Source: Amaurobius ferox (taxonomy: Eukaryota > Arthropoda > Arachnida > Araneae > Amaurobiidae). Taken from it: a stretch of DNA of 64,000 nt. A program made the translations under genes and the position numbers. Location: the NCBI GenBank assembly GCA_951213105.1, contig OX578138.1, positions 95,712,914 through 95,776,913 on the forward strand, given 5' to 3'. The notes beneath the pieces are model-generated. The model saw only the letters and a program-made list of their open reading frames with translations. It searched no databases and had not been told where the DNA came from. Positions 10,184 through 21,473 of this stretch are shown piece by piece (position 1 is the first letter of the stretch; every line of letters begins with the position of its first letter).

Positions 10184-11608
10184 ATAGTTATTTATTAATA
10201 TTGAAGGTCTCCCCCCTCCGTCCGATTTTGATTTTTTTGATAGGTCTACCACTCTCTCTCCTGGTACTAGGGTTATTGATTTTGATGGTGATCTTGGACC
10301 CGTCGGTGTACATATCTACACCGACGGCTCTAAGATGGGGAATGATGTGGGCTTTGCCGTATGTTGTTTTGTAGGGGGGTTATTGGTCCATTTGGTCCAA
10401 AAGAAACTTCGTTCTTTTAACTCGGTCTTCCAGGCTGAGATCTTGGCTATCAAGTATGCTTGTGACTGGATCCTGCAGGAGGATAGGCGGGCTATTATAT
10501 TTACAGACAGTTTATCATCGCTTGTTGCTCTTGAATCTACTTTTAATAAGTCAAATTTTTTGGCCGGATTGAAGAATTGTATTTTTAGGGCTCGACATGC
10601 GGTTAAGTTGGTTTGGGTTCGGGCACATACTGGGATTCTAGGAAATGAGTTGGCAGATGAGAATGCAAAGGCAGCGGCCTTGGAGGGAGAGCTGCTTGTG
10701 ATTCCTGCCCCGCGCTCCTACCTGACTCGCAAATTGCGCGAGAAGGTGGTGAGCGATTGGGGGGTCTTGAGCGGCTCCCTCACCGGTGGGTTGCGTGCTC
10801 GGATGTTCTCTCCGGTGGTTGGTGAGAAGCTGCAGATTACCAATCGGTTTATGTTTTTCTTTCTCTCTGGCCATGGTTCCTTCCCCAGCTACCTGCACAG
10901 GTTTAAGGTGTGGGAATCCCCGGCCTGCCCTTGTGGCGGCTTGGGTGATCCTGACCATTACGTCTTTGAATGCAGGTTTAGCGAGGAATACCATTTGGCC
11001 CGACCGCTGGAGGAACATAGAGCAATCTGGATTAGTAGGGTTATTGCTCGCCCCCGCTCCATCAGAAAAATAGTTAATTGTGTTATTGTGGCCAAAAATA
11101 TTACTAATGATTTTAATAAATATTTAGAAATATAGGCTAAATTGGTTTATTTGGTGATTAACTTTTAGGGATTATTAATTTCCTGATGTTTGTATTTTTG
11201 TTTGTGTTTTTGTATCTGTTATGGTACTATTTTGTGTTATTTAGTGTATTGATTCACTTTTTGTTATATGGTTGGCTCCGAGGTGGAAGTTGTATTTTTA
11301 TGTTTGGAATTATTATTATTACTTTTTTATTTATTTATATTCCCCGCCTGTGCGGAAGATTTTTGTAAAAGTCTCCCACGTGGAGCCTTGTTGGGTTTGT
11401 TTCTTTTAATAAATCCCTCGTGTGTTTCTGGGTCGTGGGCGGCCGCTTGGGGAGTCGGCGGCCTTCCTTGTCCGGTGGGCTTGGGTTGACCGTTGGCTCT
11501 CCTTTTGTTGGGGATCGGTTCTTTCCCGGTCAGAGATTTAAGATGCTCGGCCATATTTTTGGCGAGCCCTCGGGTCTGGGCCGCGAAAAAAAAAAATAGT
11601 TATTTATT
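10184..11608 (+). mobile_element. 5'-truncated non-LTR retrotransposon with 13-bp target duplications
   Basis: The insertion is flanked by identical 13-bp direct repeats ATAGTTATTTATT at 10,184-10,196 and 11,596-11,608. The element between them starts abruptly in the middle of a reading frame, codes for the end of an ORF2-type polyprotein (RNase H), has a 3' untranslated region of about 450 bases and ends in an A12-type tract at 11,586-11,596. All three are hallmarks of target-primed reverse transcription with 5' truncation. The perfect duplications indicate a fairly recent event. Confidence 0.9.
10203..11135 (+). CDS. RNase H-containing C-terminus of non-LTR retrotransposon ORF2 (partial)
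   Basis: The frame is open from about 10,188, upstream of the first ATG at 10,335, so the true protein is a truncated C-terminus and the ATG is not a real start. It carries a type-I RNase H domain: YTDGSK just before the ATG (first catalytic Asp), then FQAEILAI (Glu), FTDSLSSL (Asp) and WVRAHTGILGNELADENA (His/Asp region). Further on, CPCGGLGDPDHYVFEC is a Cys/His motif found after the RNase H domain in Jockey/R1-group elements. The endonuclease and reverse transcriptase are missing. It is intact as far as it goes, but cannot act alone. Confidence 0.88.
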   Translation, partial: EGLPPPSDFDFFDRSTTLSPGTRVIDFDGDLGPVGVHIYTDGSKMGNDVGFAVCCFVGGLLVHLVQKKLRSFNSVFQAEILAIKYACDWILQEDRRAIIFTDSLSSLVALESTFNKSNFLAGLKNCIFRARHAVKLVWVRAHTGILGNELADENAKAAALEGELLVIPAPRSYLTRKLREKVVSDWGVLSGSLTGGLRARMFSPVVGEKLQITNRFMFFFLSGHGSFPSYLHRFKVWESPACPCGGLGDPDHYVFECRFSEEYHLARPLEEHRAIWISRVIARPRSIRKIVNCVIVAKNITNDFNKYLEI

Positions 11609-12113
11609 GATCTAGAACTTCGGACAATACGTCTGGATGACACCGAGTTTTACAACCCGTGAACCTAAATGTCAGAAAACCATAAATATAGGGGTGCCGT
11701 GACAGAGGGGCCGAGCTGACCTTTACGAGGATGTGGAATGGTTGCATTGGTTAAATAAGTAACCAATAGAAAAAGAAGCGTGTGGCGTCACACTGAATGC
11801 GGCAAATGAAAGTAAGGGAGAGATGTCACCCCCGGAAAAGAGGGAGCTACAACCCGTGATAGAAGACAACGACGAAAGTGATACAAATATGACTTGAGAG
11901 AGTAAACTTTAACAGATAACTAATCAACGACTAGAGCAGTGATGATAGAATACGACTTAAGAGCAGTGCTGAATTAATAATGACATAATGACGACTAGAA
12001 ATGCAGAGTGCTCCGTAGATATTCAAAAATAAAGATATATATTGATTTGTGCAGAGTTACAGCAGTACCATATGTTCAACTAATTTACGAGTCGGAGCAT
12101 TACACCAAGACTT

Positions 12114-12530
12114 AATGCCGGTAAATGGACGACATATAAATACGGATGCTGCCCAAGTTTGAAGGTATGTGCTCATTGAAAATGATATCTGGTCATAACC
12201 ACTATTTAGGATTTTCCATACTGGTCACATATGTCCCCTCCGCTGAAATAATATAAATAAATATTGTAATTGAATTATTTAAGTATTTATATTTTTAAAT
12301 AAATGTTTTTGTTAAATTTAAAACGGTGTGATCCATTTAGCATTTTGTTAATTAGTAATTCCTTCTCAGGAATCACACAAAAAGTAAATAATTGGAGGGT
12401 TTATAGCGGCATAATAAAACAAAGTACGAATAATAATTCCACTATGTATGTTTCAACGGCCATGTCAATATTAATGAGCTTGATATTAAAAGTTCTAATA
12501 AAGTTATTTGGGTGCCACAACAACATCCAT
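12114..12530. other. Unassigned sequence left of the tRNA-like element
   Basis: No similarity to other parts of the window was noticed and no coding evidence was found. The 107-codon plus ORF at 12,303-12,626 runs through the tRNA-like sequence in antisense and is not considered real. Confidence 0.4.
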
Positions 12531-12616
12531 GCCTTACGTGGAACTCGAACCCACAGCGCGGAGGTCGAACAATTGTTTGAAAACTCTCGCCTTGACCGCT
12601 CGACTACCGCGTCGGC
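12515..12616 (-). mobile_element. tRNA-derived element (Leu/Ser-type tRNA pseudogene or SINE head)
   Basis: On the minus strand, 12,616 to 12,531 reads as a type II tRNA-like sequence: a D-arm region with box A-like GTAGTCGAGCGGTCAAGGC, a long variable region, and a T-arm GTGGGTTCGAGTTCCAC with box B. The acceptor stem pairs only partly (GCC with GGC). It is followed by ATGGATGTTGTTGTGGC, which could be a short SINE tail. No CCA is present and the anticodon arm is poor, so a functional tRNA is unlikely. Confidence 0.65.
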
Positions 12617-13230
12617 TGACCGGTAATGGTTGATGACGGTAGACTATATATCTTTATCATACAAACACAAGAAGAAGATAAATAAATAATGGAAAATTGT
12701 TTGTAAACATTTAATGGAAAAATTCATTAATTCAAGTGAGAAAGCGATAATACTATATGCAAATTTTCTACTCAAAAATTGACAACCGGTCGTTTGACCG
12801 CTCTTTAAATAAATCTCTGAAATTTTATACAGCCTTGTTCTAGTTCGATAGTGTTTGTCTGAAGCTGTGGGATTTGATACTAATTCGTATACGGGAAACG
12901 TTTCCATACTCCGAAAAAGACGCAAAGATAAAAAAAATTGAGACCACAGTAAATAACAAACTGAAAACACAGTGAGACAAAGGAAAATCCCTGGACGAAT
13001 CTCATCCTTCTTTTTGTATTTATGATGAAATATTTCCGAAACTGAAAACAAAAAATATTTCATCTTCTTTTGAATGATAGTCTGGTGGATTTGCGGGAGG
13101 AACAAATGAAACGACTTATCTTTTTCTTATTTCCTTTCTTACAAAATAAAAACACAAAAGGATCAAACAGAGAAAGAAATAAACGGATAAACGGGAAATG
13201 ACTGTTTCAAATTGACGATGGAAATGGTAA
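12617..13230 (-). repeat. Direct repeat of about 830 bp, first copy (piggyBac-like flank)
   Basis: Paired with 13,437-14,065 at an offset of about 828 bases, and related to 27,247-27,700 and 54,887-55,024. It contains ACCGGTCGTTTGACCG near 12,784. The 153-codon minus ORF 12,644-13,105 is only partly kept in the other copies (they share DEIRPGIFLC) and none of it is a recognised protein domain. Confidence 0.6.
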
Positions 13231-14065
13231 TAAACTTTAGTTTTCATCACATTTTATTGTAACTTGATATTTTACGCACTTTATTGAAATTTTAATACAC
13301 AATTAATTTACGTTGAACTTACCACGCAACAGTCCTTGCTGAAATTTGCAGGAAACTGATGAAAATATGTGGAACGTGTATATTCATCACATTTTCTGAT
13401 CCGATAACCACGTAGGCGATACATTTTTCTTCCGGTCAAATGACCGGTCGTGGTAGATGACGATAGACTATGTCTCTTTATCATACAAACACAAGAAGAA
13501 GAAAAATAAATAATAGAAAATTGTTTGTATACATTTAATGGAAAAAATAAAAAACTCAAGTGAGAAAAAGCGATAATATGATATGCAGATTTTCTAGTCA
13601 AATGTGTACAACCGGTCATTTGCCCGGTCTTTAGTGTTAAATACATCCCAGAAGTTTCATATATCGTTATTCTAGTTCAATAGTTTATGTCTGACACTAT
13701 GGGGGGTTTGATACTAATTGGTATGCGGAATGAGTTTCCTGACTCCTGAAAAAACATGAATATAAAAAAAAAATAAAAAGTAGAGTAAATAACAAACTGA
13801 AAATATAGTGGGACAAAGAAAAATCCCTGGACGAATCTCATCCTCCTTGGCGTATTTATGATGAAATATGGCCGAAACTGAAAAAATAAAATCTTTCACC
13901 TTCTTTTGAACGATAGTCTGGCGGATTTGTAGGAGGAATGAATGAGACAACTTATATTTTTCTTATTTGCTTTCTTACAAAATAAAAACACAAAAGGAAC
14001 AAACAGAGAAAGAAGTAAACGGATAAACGAGAAATGACAGATTAAAATTGACGATGGAAATGAAA
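13231..14065 (-). repeat. Direct repeat of about 830 bp, second copy (piggyBac-like flank)
   Basis: The left part (13,308-13,440) also matches 9,834-9,990 and 27,140-27,260. The ACCGGTCA-type palindromes stand at about 13,437 (CCGGTCAAATGACCGG) and 13,611, 172 bases apart, as they do in copy 2. The minus ORFs at 13,308-13,646 and 13,714-13,950 are fragments of the same degenerate frame. Confidence 0.6.
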
Positions 14066-14860
14066 TATAAACATTGTTCGAAATACCGAGACTTAATTTC
14101 TAACGCATGTTGACTTGTTTTCAAATGATTCCATAAAGTGAAGAGAAATAATTTAATCTTTCAAACACGTTTTTGCTTCTTGCAAATGTTCTGTAAATAT
14201 CCATTATATATTTTTTTATTAGACAATATTTGTTATTGTGTTTCATGCGTACGGGCTCGTTATATTTAATACATTCATTTCAGAGCGGTTTTCAGAAACA
14301 TATAGGGTTATGGAACTTGATTTCTTCAAAAAACAAAGAAATAGCGAAGTACTGGTAATCTTCGGATTTGCACTACTTTGCAGGAAAAATATAATTCAAA
14401 ATGTTGTAATTACATTCCAAATTGAATCCGTTATGCACAACAAAGGCCATTTGATTTTAAGCTTGAATAAATCACAACATGACTGAATCGCTTGTGTTGG
14501 CATTGAAAAGGCGAAGTGCTGATAGTCTTCGGATTCGCCGTACTTCCAAAATTGCGGGAAATATATATTTCAAAATTTCAAATTGAATCCGTTATGCATA
14601 ACAGGAGCCAATTAATTTTAAACTTGAATGAAACGAAACATGACTGAACGTAAATTTCTGGTGTTTACATAAAGAGTGTGAAGTGCTGGTAATCTTTGGT
14701 AATCTTCGTTTAACACAGATTTTTCTTTACATGATATCTTATATTTCAGGTTCAAATTTAAAAATAAGATCGTGTTCATCACCGTTGTTCATTTTTAGCA
14801 GAATGTGTCATTCTATTCCAGCCGTGTTCCCGCGGAATAGCACCTATAACCCTACCGCGG
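14066..14860. repeat. 167-bp tandem repeat and flanks
   Basis: Between about 14,318 and 14,720 a monomer is repeated about 2.3 times. The anchor GCGAAGT(A/G)CTGGTAATCTT-like phrase occurs at 14,344, 14,511 and 14,678, exactly 167 bases apart each time. Each monomer carries ATTGAATCCGTTATGCA and ACATGACTGAA. The 82-codon ORF 14,238-14,486 covers one monomer and is probably incidental. Confidence 0.75.
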
Positions 14861-15580
14861 AACAGGTCTTAAGCACCTATATAAATTTGTGATGCAACGC
14901 CCATGAGCATACACATTACGTTTTTTATAGTAAATTTACATTGCCGAATCGAATAAAAGTGGTTGCTGAGCAAGAATATAAAAAGTTATGATACAAACTC
15001 TATAACAAAGCAAGAAAATCTGATGTGAGTTGAAAAATTGAAACAAGCATTTAAATGATACATTTAAGCAGCAAACATTGTCTTTATTTTAGACTTTGGC
15101 GAATTCTGCGGGCCGTTCCGTAAATGAGGCAGATTCTTTTGTGACGAATCGAACCAAATTCTAATCAGCAACAAAGTGTCTCACGCACGACTTTGTCTAC
15201 CATATTTTGTGAAACTTGGTTCATTAGATTTTTAGCTGGAGTGGGTATATTCGATTTTGGGGGATATTTCGGAAAAAGATGGAAAAGTTCTTTATCCCGA
15301 ATCATTGAAATATCTAATCAACATCAGGATCACCCACACTTGATATACCTATAAAATGTTATGAAATTTGGAAACTTAGTTTTTGAGTTGGAGTGGATAG
15401 ATACATTGCACTGACAGACACACACACACAGGCACACACAAACTGACGTCACGGTAAAAATTGTGTTTCTTGTTCTAGAGGTTCCAAACGTGTAGATCTG
15501 CCGAAAACTCGAGTTGCGATTTGCGACATAATTCAAATACTTTCCCTATACAATACCATGTAGTACAGGGAAATCGAAAG
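14861..15580. other. Non-coding module A of copy 2
   Basis: Matches 40,840-41,840, apart from about 290 bases present only in copy 4, and more weakly 39,830-40,260. It contains a (CA)-rich tract at about 15,418-15,440. The minus ORF 15,330-15,536 reads through this tract and is not convincing. Confidence 0.55.
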
Positions 15581-15790
15581 AAAAAATCTGCCCTACCCGA
15601 AGGTATACGGCAGATGAAAATTGTCACGACAGCAATCCCATGCCACTCAGCCCACCGCCCGAACGAGCAACAGGTCAGAAACCCTGGTCGGAGAAATCAC
15701 GACTCAAGACTCCCAACTCGGTCCCGCAACGCGGAAATGGACAACGGGGACCATATATATAGAAACCATACAACTGAGCCTAAAATGTCA
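15581..15790 (+). other. GC-richer island with a partly conserved frame (copy 2)
   Basis: About 200 bases of markedly higher G+C than the surroundings, repeated at 41,860-42,060 and in diverged form at 28,895-29,120. In the plus frame through 15,621-15,833 the peptide EITTQDSQLGPATRKWTT aligns with EITTQQPQVGPAMWKRTT in copy 3. In copy 3 the island follows a splice acceptor-like TTTTTATTTCAG. It may be an old exon or UTR, but no family is recognised and duplicated non-coding DNA is an alternative. Confidence 0.35.
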
Positions 15791-18677
15791 TAAGAATCGA
15801 TCTGCAATACGAAAGTACAACCACTCTAAATAAAAAAGCACCATTCTTAATAGCAAACTACAACTACAAGAAAATTCTCAATTGTTTCAAAATATAGATT
15901 AAAAGTGGCAAACTCAGGAGAAAATAATATTTCTTAAATATGTAAAACTTTAACGAAATACATGATAAACTTAATTAGCATGAGGTGTGAATAACATGTT
16001 AAAGTTTAACATGTTTTATTCATCATGTAATAATACTAAAAACAAATTATCATTTGTAATCATCAAAGACAAGACTTGTTAAATTTAAAAGCGCAAAAAG
16101 AGAAGTATTGGATGCACATAATTGATACAAAATACATTTCTAAAACTTATAAAAACATAAAAATTGAAAGAATCTAAAATCAGTAAAAAGCACAAAATGA
16201 CTAAAAACAAAACTAAGATTCGTAAGTTCATTTCCTTCTGAAGTAGGCTACTCATGTTAGTTTTAATTCCCTTCTGAGTCTTATATCCTTTTGCAGATGT
16301 TAATCAATGAAATTTGTTTAAAATAAATAGGGAATAATTCTTTCCGAATTTCTATCCAGAGTTCACCATCATATATTTTGTGCTGTATTGTTCCTATGTC
16401 TTGTTCACAAGCAGATTGTAATACAGGGAAAGAAAAGTTAAGAAACGAACTCAGTAACATAGCAAGATAGAAGTAAATATATGTAAAGCATTGTATAAGT
16501 AAGAATCGACAATAAAACTGTTCCAGATATCTACAAACCATCCAGAACAGGAAACACATATACTTGTAAATTGATATCTAGATCATTATACTAAAATCAA
16601 TTAGATAATCATAGTAAAATCAATTAGATAATCATAGTAAAATCAATTAGAAAATCATAGGAAAATCACTTAAAAGCTCAATATATTTAAGATATATTGC
16701 ACATTTGAGTAATATTTATATTGCATGGAAACCAGAAAGAAAAACTTTAAATAAATGATTATAATTTTTTTTAAATTTATACTAGAATGTATCAAGACAT
16801 AGACAGCATATTAAAAGAAATGCCTGCCTAAATAAAACATCATTTAGTCATAAGAATTTTGAGAAAAATAAATGTGTTAAAAATAATAAATTGTAATTTA
16901 CAAATGGAAATAAATATATAAAAGGAATTAAAAATAAAATAAAAAATTTAAATTAATTATAAATCGCGGTCAAATATTATGAAAGCGGTCATTATATAGT
17001 GTATTCAAATATATAAATCAAGCATTTAAGTTGCATTGGATTACGATGAAGTTGACATTTTTCGAATTATTACTGAAAATATAAACCTAAATGAAATTCA
17101 TTAAAAATTCTTTACATGTATGTAATACGTTTGAAAAAATCTTTGGGGTAATAAAAGTTTAAGATTGTAATACATTTAAATTTTTTCAACGACCATTATA
17201 TATTCCAGCACGAGTTAAAACGTTTATAAATGTGCCATACCTTCAGATTATGTGGATCATATATTTTTTTATACATATATTTATTGAAAAAATTCAGCTT
17301 CTTTTACCTTATTTCAATTTGCTGTGGCCTAATGCTGCCCAGCTTTCTGGATCCGATTCGGTTACCTTCTGCCCACGATTAAACTAAATCATTTTTTTGT
17401 ATAATACTCAGTTTCATAATATTATTGGTATACGAATAAAACGCCAATATAATTCCCTGTAGATAATCTCCTTATACTCAGGAAATAGATAGAATAATGT
17501 TACGTTTTTTTTACCTAATTAAAGTTTGTCGAAATGGATGCAGTCCAAACAAAGTATTTTTATCTTTTAGGGCTGTAAATAAAGTATTATAAAATTCAGA
17601 CCACCTAAAATGGCAGAAATAATACATGCATTAAAACATTATCCCAATATCCGTATTTTCTTGCTCATTTTAACACTTACGGAAATAGTGATCTGAAATG
17701 TAGTCATTTGCTCAAAAAATCCTTCCCTCCCACCCTCTTCCATATTTATTGCAAATAAATAGTATGAGGGTCAATAGAAAAGATCGAATACTGAAAATGG
17801 GATTGGACCATAAGTGGGCGTGGTCATATACGCAATTGATACATGTCCCGGTTATTCACAACTAAATATTTTTGACACTTTCTAAATAATGCTTACTTTC
17901 TATAATTGAACATAAATTGTCTTAATATTCTTGTTTAATTTCTTGCAGGAAGCTAGGAAGCGAAGCCACAGTAATCCCTGTCTGGATCCCTATTCAAAAG
18001 ATGAGTGAAAATTTTCTTTTACAATTATTAAGGGGATATATACGTATAATATAAACTATTATTTATAAATTCATCAATGATATGCAGAACATCACTAGAA
18101 GAGGTTTTACTTTATTAGAGTCCCATTAACAGTATTATTTTATTAGAGCTTTAATTTAGTCAGCAAAACTTATTTTATTTTATTTAATGTACTTTATTTT
18201 ATTACTTTCTGCAGGCAAAATCCAAAAAACACAAATTCTTCATTTTTTCCGATGCAATGTATAAATCAGAATAAATTTAGATTGTAAAAATACCTAAAAC
18301 TAACCGTACAATTTCAACTAAACAACTTGCATTAAAAATACCCATAATTTTTATATACATAAGGGATTATGCTAAACTTGGATTTTAAATTAAATAAAAT
18401 ACTTTCAAACAATATGAAATCAGAGCAGTTTCATTCTGTAGTCCGAAAATCTTTTTACACCACATCACATGCGAAAGATTGAGACCATATTCTTAATGAT
18501 GCGACAGAATCGATGTCGCAGTACATTATTTTAACAGAACGCCTCCACAACAAATAACAGTTAGTTGCACTGGAAGAATTTGTTAACTCACAATGTCTGT
18601 GTTAACTGTGCAGTGCTGTTACCTGTACAAACCACAGTAATATTGATATTTTGTAGTACATATATTTTCATTAAGCC
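15791..18677. other. Non-coding modules B and C of copy 2
   Basis: Very AT-rich. Matches 42,060-43,430 and 44,540-45,925 of copy 4, and 29,120-31,320 and 33,590-34,110 of copy 3. Copy 2 lacks about 1.1 kb that copy 4 has at 43,430-44,540. The C module begins around GCTGTGGCCTAATGCTGCCC (17,321) and holds the acceptor-like TTTCTTGCAG at about 17,940-17,949, followed by an open stretch ending in a stop near 18,009. No gene is recognised. Confidence 0.55.
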
Positions 18678-18969
18678 AAACTGCTTCTTCTTCGACCGTC
18701 CGACCTACACAAATGTGTAAGTTATATGTTTAGGCGGTCGGGAAGTGCCTCCCAATTAGGACTGGGACTCAGGGACGCCATCCACAGGCACCGTACACAC
18801 CTTCCACTACCGCCAATCGCTCGAAAGGACATACGGACCCACATATTTTATGTGCCTGTACACCGTGTGAACACGCGAACAGTTTGGGCATTCCGGGAAT
18901 CGAACACTGAAGAGGAAAATACCCGCGCGCTAACCACTTGGTTGTGCCAACCCCTAAAAACTGCTTCTT
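18678..18969 (-). mobile_element. tRNA-headed SINE with 12-bp target duplications (copy 2)
   Basis: Flanked by the 12-bp direct repeats AAACTGCTTCTT at 18,678-18,689 and 18,958-18,969. On the minus strand it starts with a tRNA-like head: box A region AAGTGGTTAGCGCGCGGG and box B GTTCGATTCCC near 18,890-18,930. The body then matches the 5S-headed SINE at 1.54-1.92 kb, and the end is a GAAGAA-type tail. The orthologous insertion is present at 45.9 kb in copy 4 and at the same place in copy 3 (34.1 and 36.3 kb), so it predates those duplications. Confidence 0.85.
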
Positions 18970-20760
18970 GTAAATAACCACTTACAGAACTTCCTTGAAG
19001 ATAGCAAGCATATGCCATTAAGGTGACTGCAGTTGTTTAGAAGGCGTTATAAGGCCCCGACTTAAGGCTAAGATCAGTTAGAACATTATATACCCTTAAC
19101 AATCGCTAAAAACGAACTGCAGCGAGGCAAACAATCCGTATAGAGATAGAATACACACAACAAATATACTCAAGTGGGTCATACATACCCTTGAAATAAA
19201 CAGCCATAAGCATATTACAACGGGTCGCTTGGGGCTCTGTCTCTCGCCCACGAAGACGAGGAGTTAGAAAAATGAAATGTCATTGATGTGATATTAAAAA
19301 TAAAACTAAAAGGGGAAATTATGAACATTTTAAGTATTGTTAAAAATTGACAGGAATTTAGAGAGAGGAAATATAGTCAAACCCTTGTGAATGAAGAAAG
19401 GTGAAATTAACTGCATTTTGGCTCAATTCGACTTTCCCATACCAAACTCCATTATTAAAAACCTTATAGGACTTTATTTTTTATTTTACAAGTAAAACTG
19501 TGAAAAATCGTTATCGTCGGCCTAAATGATTGCAATTATAGGGTGTTACCCCTAACTTTAATGTTCTTGAAAAACTCTTCCAATCGATGCTCTTCTGGAA
19601 ATTAATCCCCTAGGACTTAAGGCTTTCCCCCCACCCCCACCCCAACCCCAACCAGGAAGGCAAATGACGTCACGAACACAAAATATGTATCGCGGTTATT
19701 TTTCACAAAAATGAGTGAAACAATTAAGTGTCATGATCATTGAGCCTTAAATGACCCCATTAAGACATGATTATGTAAAATTCTATACTGTGCTGCCATG
19801 TTAAAAATATAAAATTTCGAATACATTTACAATTTTTCTCTCGAATTAAAAAATAGTCTGTCTAGATTTACATTCTTGGATAACAAAGTAGGATATAAAG
19901 TTTCGTGAAAATTCTTTAATATTTGTCGCAGCAATCGAGTGCACAAGAAATTGACCACAGACTTTCATACATACAGACAGACAGACGGGCATCACTCCAA
20001 AAAATTAAAACGTATTCAGAGAGTCCAAAAACATATATCGGCATCACAATCTCTAATTCGAAAATTTTCTTGAAAACAATAATTTATATATACTATATTA
20101 CAAGGTAGGAGAACGTAAAAAGGAAGGAATGATGCAGTAATAAAGAAGAAATTAACAAAAGCAAGTAACAGGTTTCGAAAGTTAATTACTTCAATCCACA
20201 AACTATAAAATTGAGGGCGCAAACTATTCCTTCTGCTCTTTTTTCTAAAAGGGGGCCTTATAATGCCTTCAATGCAAGTGTAGTCACCTTACAGAAATAT
20301 GCCTGCTTTATTCAAAGAAATACTGTTAGTGGTTATATATTTCCATGACAACATAAGAAACAACAATCCGTCGTTGCTGAACTTTAATAATAGCAGACCC
20401 GATCCAGTAGTGCCAATTGCTTCACTACTATGAGCAATACTCTAAAATTTAATTTCAGTTACTTCAGTTTACATTCTGTAAATATAAGTTTAGCGCAGTT
20501 TTAGTTTTTTGTCATAAAATATTTCTGTTTCAGATATTCGAAAGATATTATCAGTGAAGCGACAGAACTGTTTTCTCAGTTTTTATCTCATCAGAGATCC
20601 TCTGCAACGAATTACCGTTGGCTGCTCTGAAATAATTTGATAAGTTAACCGTGTTTGTGTTAGCTGTGCCTGTGTTATATATATATGTATGCATTTTTAA
20701 TACCGGCGTGTTGAAAATCCAGACCACACGAATCACCCGAAGTTTAACAGCTGTTGAATG
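18970..20760. other. Non-coding modules D and E of copy 2
   Basis: Matches 46,205-48,010 almost base for base. It has a pyrimidine/C-rich stretch at 19,628-19,655 and an ACAGACAGACAGAC tract near 19,972. The end of module E (20,545-20,680) is a diverged internal repeat of the end of module C (18,500-18,605), sharing GCGACAGAA and the phrase GTTAACNGTGTNTGTGTTA-like context. No coding evidence. Confidence 0.55.
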
Positions 20761-21473
20761 AGCAAGTGATAATTCTGGTAAGTGTGTTATACATATACCT
20801 GCGTAATACAGCTATGTTGTTGTTGAGACCCAGACCGTACGACAGCTGTATTACATCAGGCTGATAAAAAGATTTATTTGACAACCTGTAGATTTTTAAC
20901 TGTGGATATAAATGAGTGAATATGTAGTATTTGGTTTAATCAGAATTTAAAAAAACATGTGCTGCATAATGTTAATGTCAAGTGATGCTTTCATTATATG
21001 TATTATTATTACACATATAAAACGAACTCTTTTATTATCTTCTTTTTTATTATATTCAATCCTACTTTTATATACTGTTTTTTTACTTTCTTTATATACT
21101 CGTATTTTATACTATTCTTATACAATTTTTATAAATTAGATTTATACTATTTTATTTCCTATTTTTATATAGTATTTTTATGCTACTTTTATACCATTTT
21201 ATATACTAATTTTTAAAATATTTTTATACTATTTTATATATTATTATATCTATTTTTATATATATCAAATGTATCTGAGATTTTCCCGAGACAATATATT
21301 CAAGCGAATTACTATTAGGCTTAAGGTCTGCGGATTTAATGTTCATTCACATTGGAAAGGTGGATCGTGAGACCGAAATAAAAAAGAAAACAAAATGATG
21401 CATGGGAGAAGAGTCAATAAGAAGCTGGAAATATCAAAACAAAAGAACAATCCTTAACCAAATCCCGTCTGCC
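20761..21473. repeat. Low-complexity TTTTATACTA tract (module F, copy 2)
   Basis: From about 21,040 to 21,265 the sequence is almost only T and A with many degenerate repeats of TTTTATACTA and TTTATATACT. Copy 4 has the same tract at about 48,245-48,475. Two 60-72 codon ORFs here are compositional artefacts. Confidence 0.7.

Larger units (their letters stand above)
10060..12113 (+). mobile_element. Possible solo LTR or older element split by a non-LTR insertion
   Basis: The DNA on both sides of the non-LTR insertion (10,060-10,196 and 11,596-12,113) reads as one older element. Near its right end are AATAAA (about 12,030) and an end in GCATTACA. CATTAC occurs at both outer edges (about 10,067 and 12,104). 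These features would suit a plus-oriented LTR, but a clear TG start and matching target duplication could not be fixed, so the class is uncertain. Confidence 0.3.
1..14860. repeat. Segmental duplication, copy 1 (partial, most diverged)
   Basis: The window opens inside this copy. Positions 1-2,110 match 21,474-23,100 and 48,670-50,640. Positions 2,700-4,555 match 37,560-39,830 closely. Positions 8,111-9,260 match 25,310-26,480 and 52,970-54,170, and 9,261-10,050 match the piggyBac-like blocks of copies 2 and 4. Many later insertions interrupt it (SINE, minisatellite, Tc1, non-LTR element). No host coding sequence was found. The boundaries were estimated by eye from where similarity starts and stops, so they may be off by tens to hundreds of bases. 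Confidence 0.7.

Noticed and set aside
10638..11018. 126-codon minus ORF
   Set aside because: Antisense shadow of the RNase H frame of the non-LTR element.
12531..12616. Functional tRNA-Leu or tRNA-Ser gene
   Set aside because: Acceptor stem pairs poorly and the anticodon arm is not convincing; the element-like tail suggests a retroposed copy.
12644..13105. 153-codon minus ORF
   Set aside because: Related copies at 13.3-13.95, 27.1-27.7 and 54.7 kb break the frame at different points. It is part of the piggyBac-like flank, and only a short peptide (DEIRPGIFLC) is shared, as expected for recent duplicates.
4700..18010. Spider venom toxin gene cluster
   Set aside because: The exon-like pieces are short, contain few cysteines and show no signal peptide or knottin pattern; there is no positive evidence.
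18726..18981. ORFs over the tRNA-headed SINE
   Set aside because: Both strands give similar ORFs over the same non-coding SINE; equivalents at 34.1, 36.3 and 46.0 kb differ by frameshifts.
20957..21216. Two 60-72 codon hydrophobic ORFs
   Set aside because: They lie in a T/A-only low-complexity tract, where F, Y, I and L codons and open frames arise by composition.
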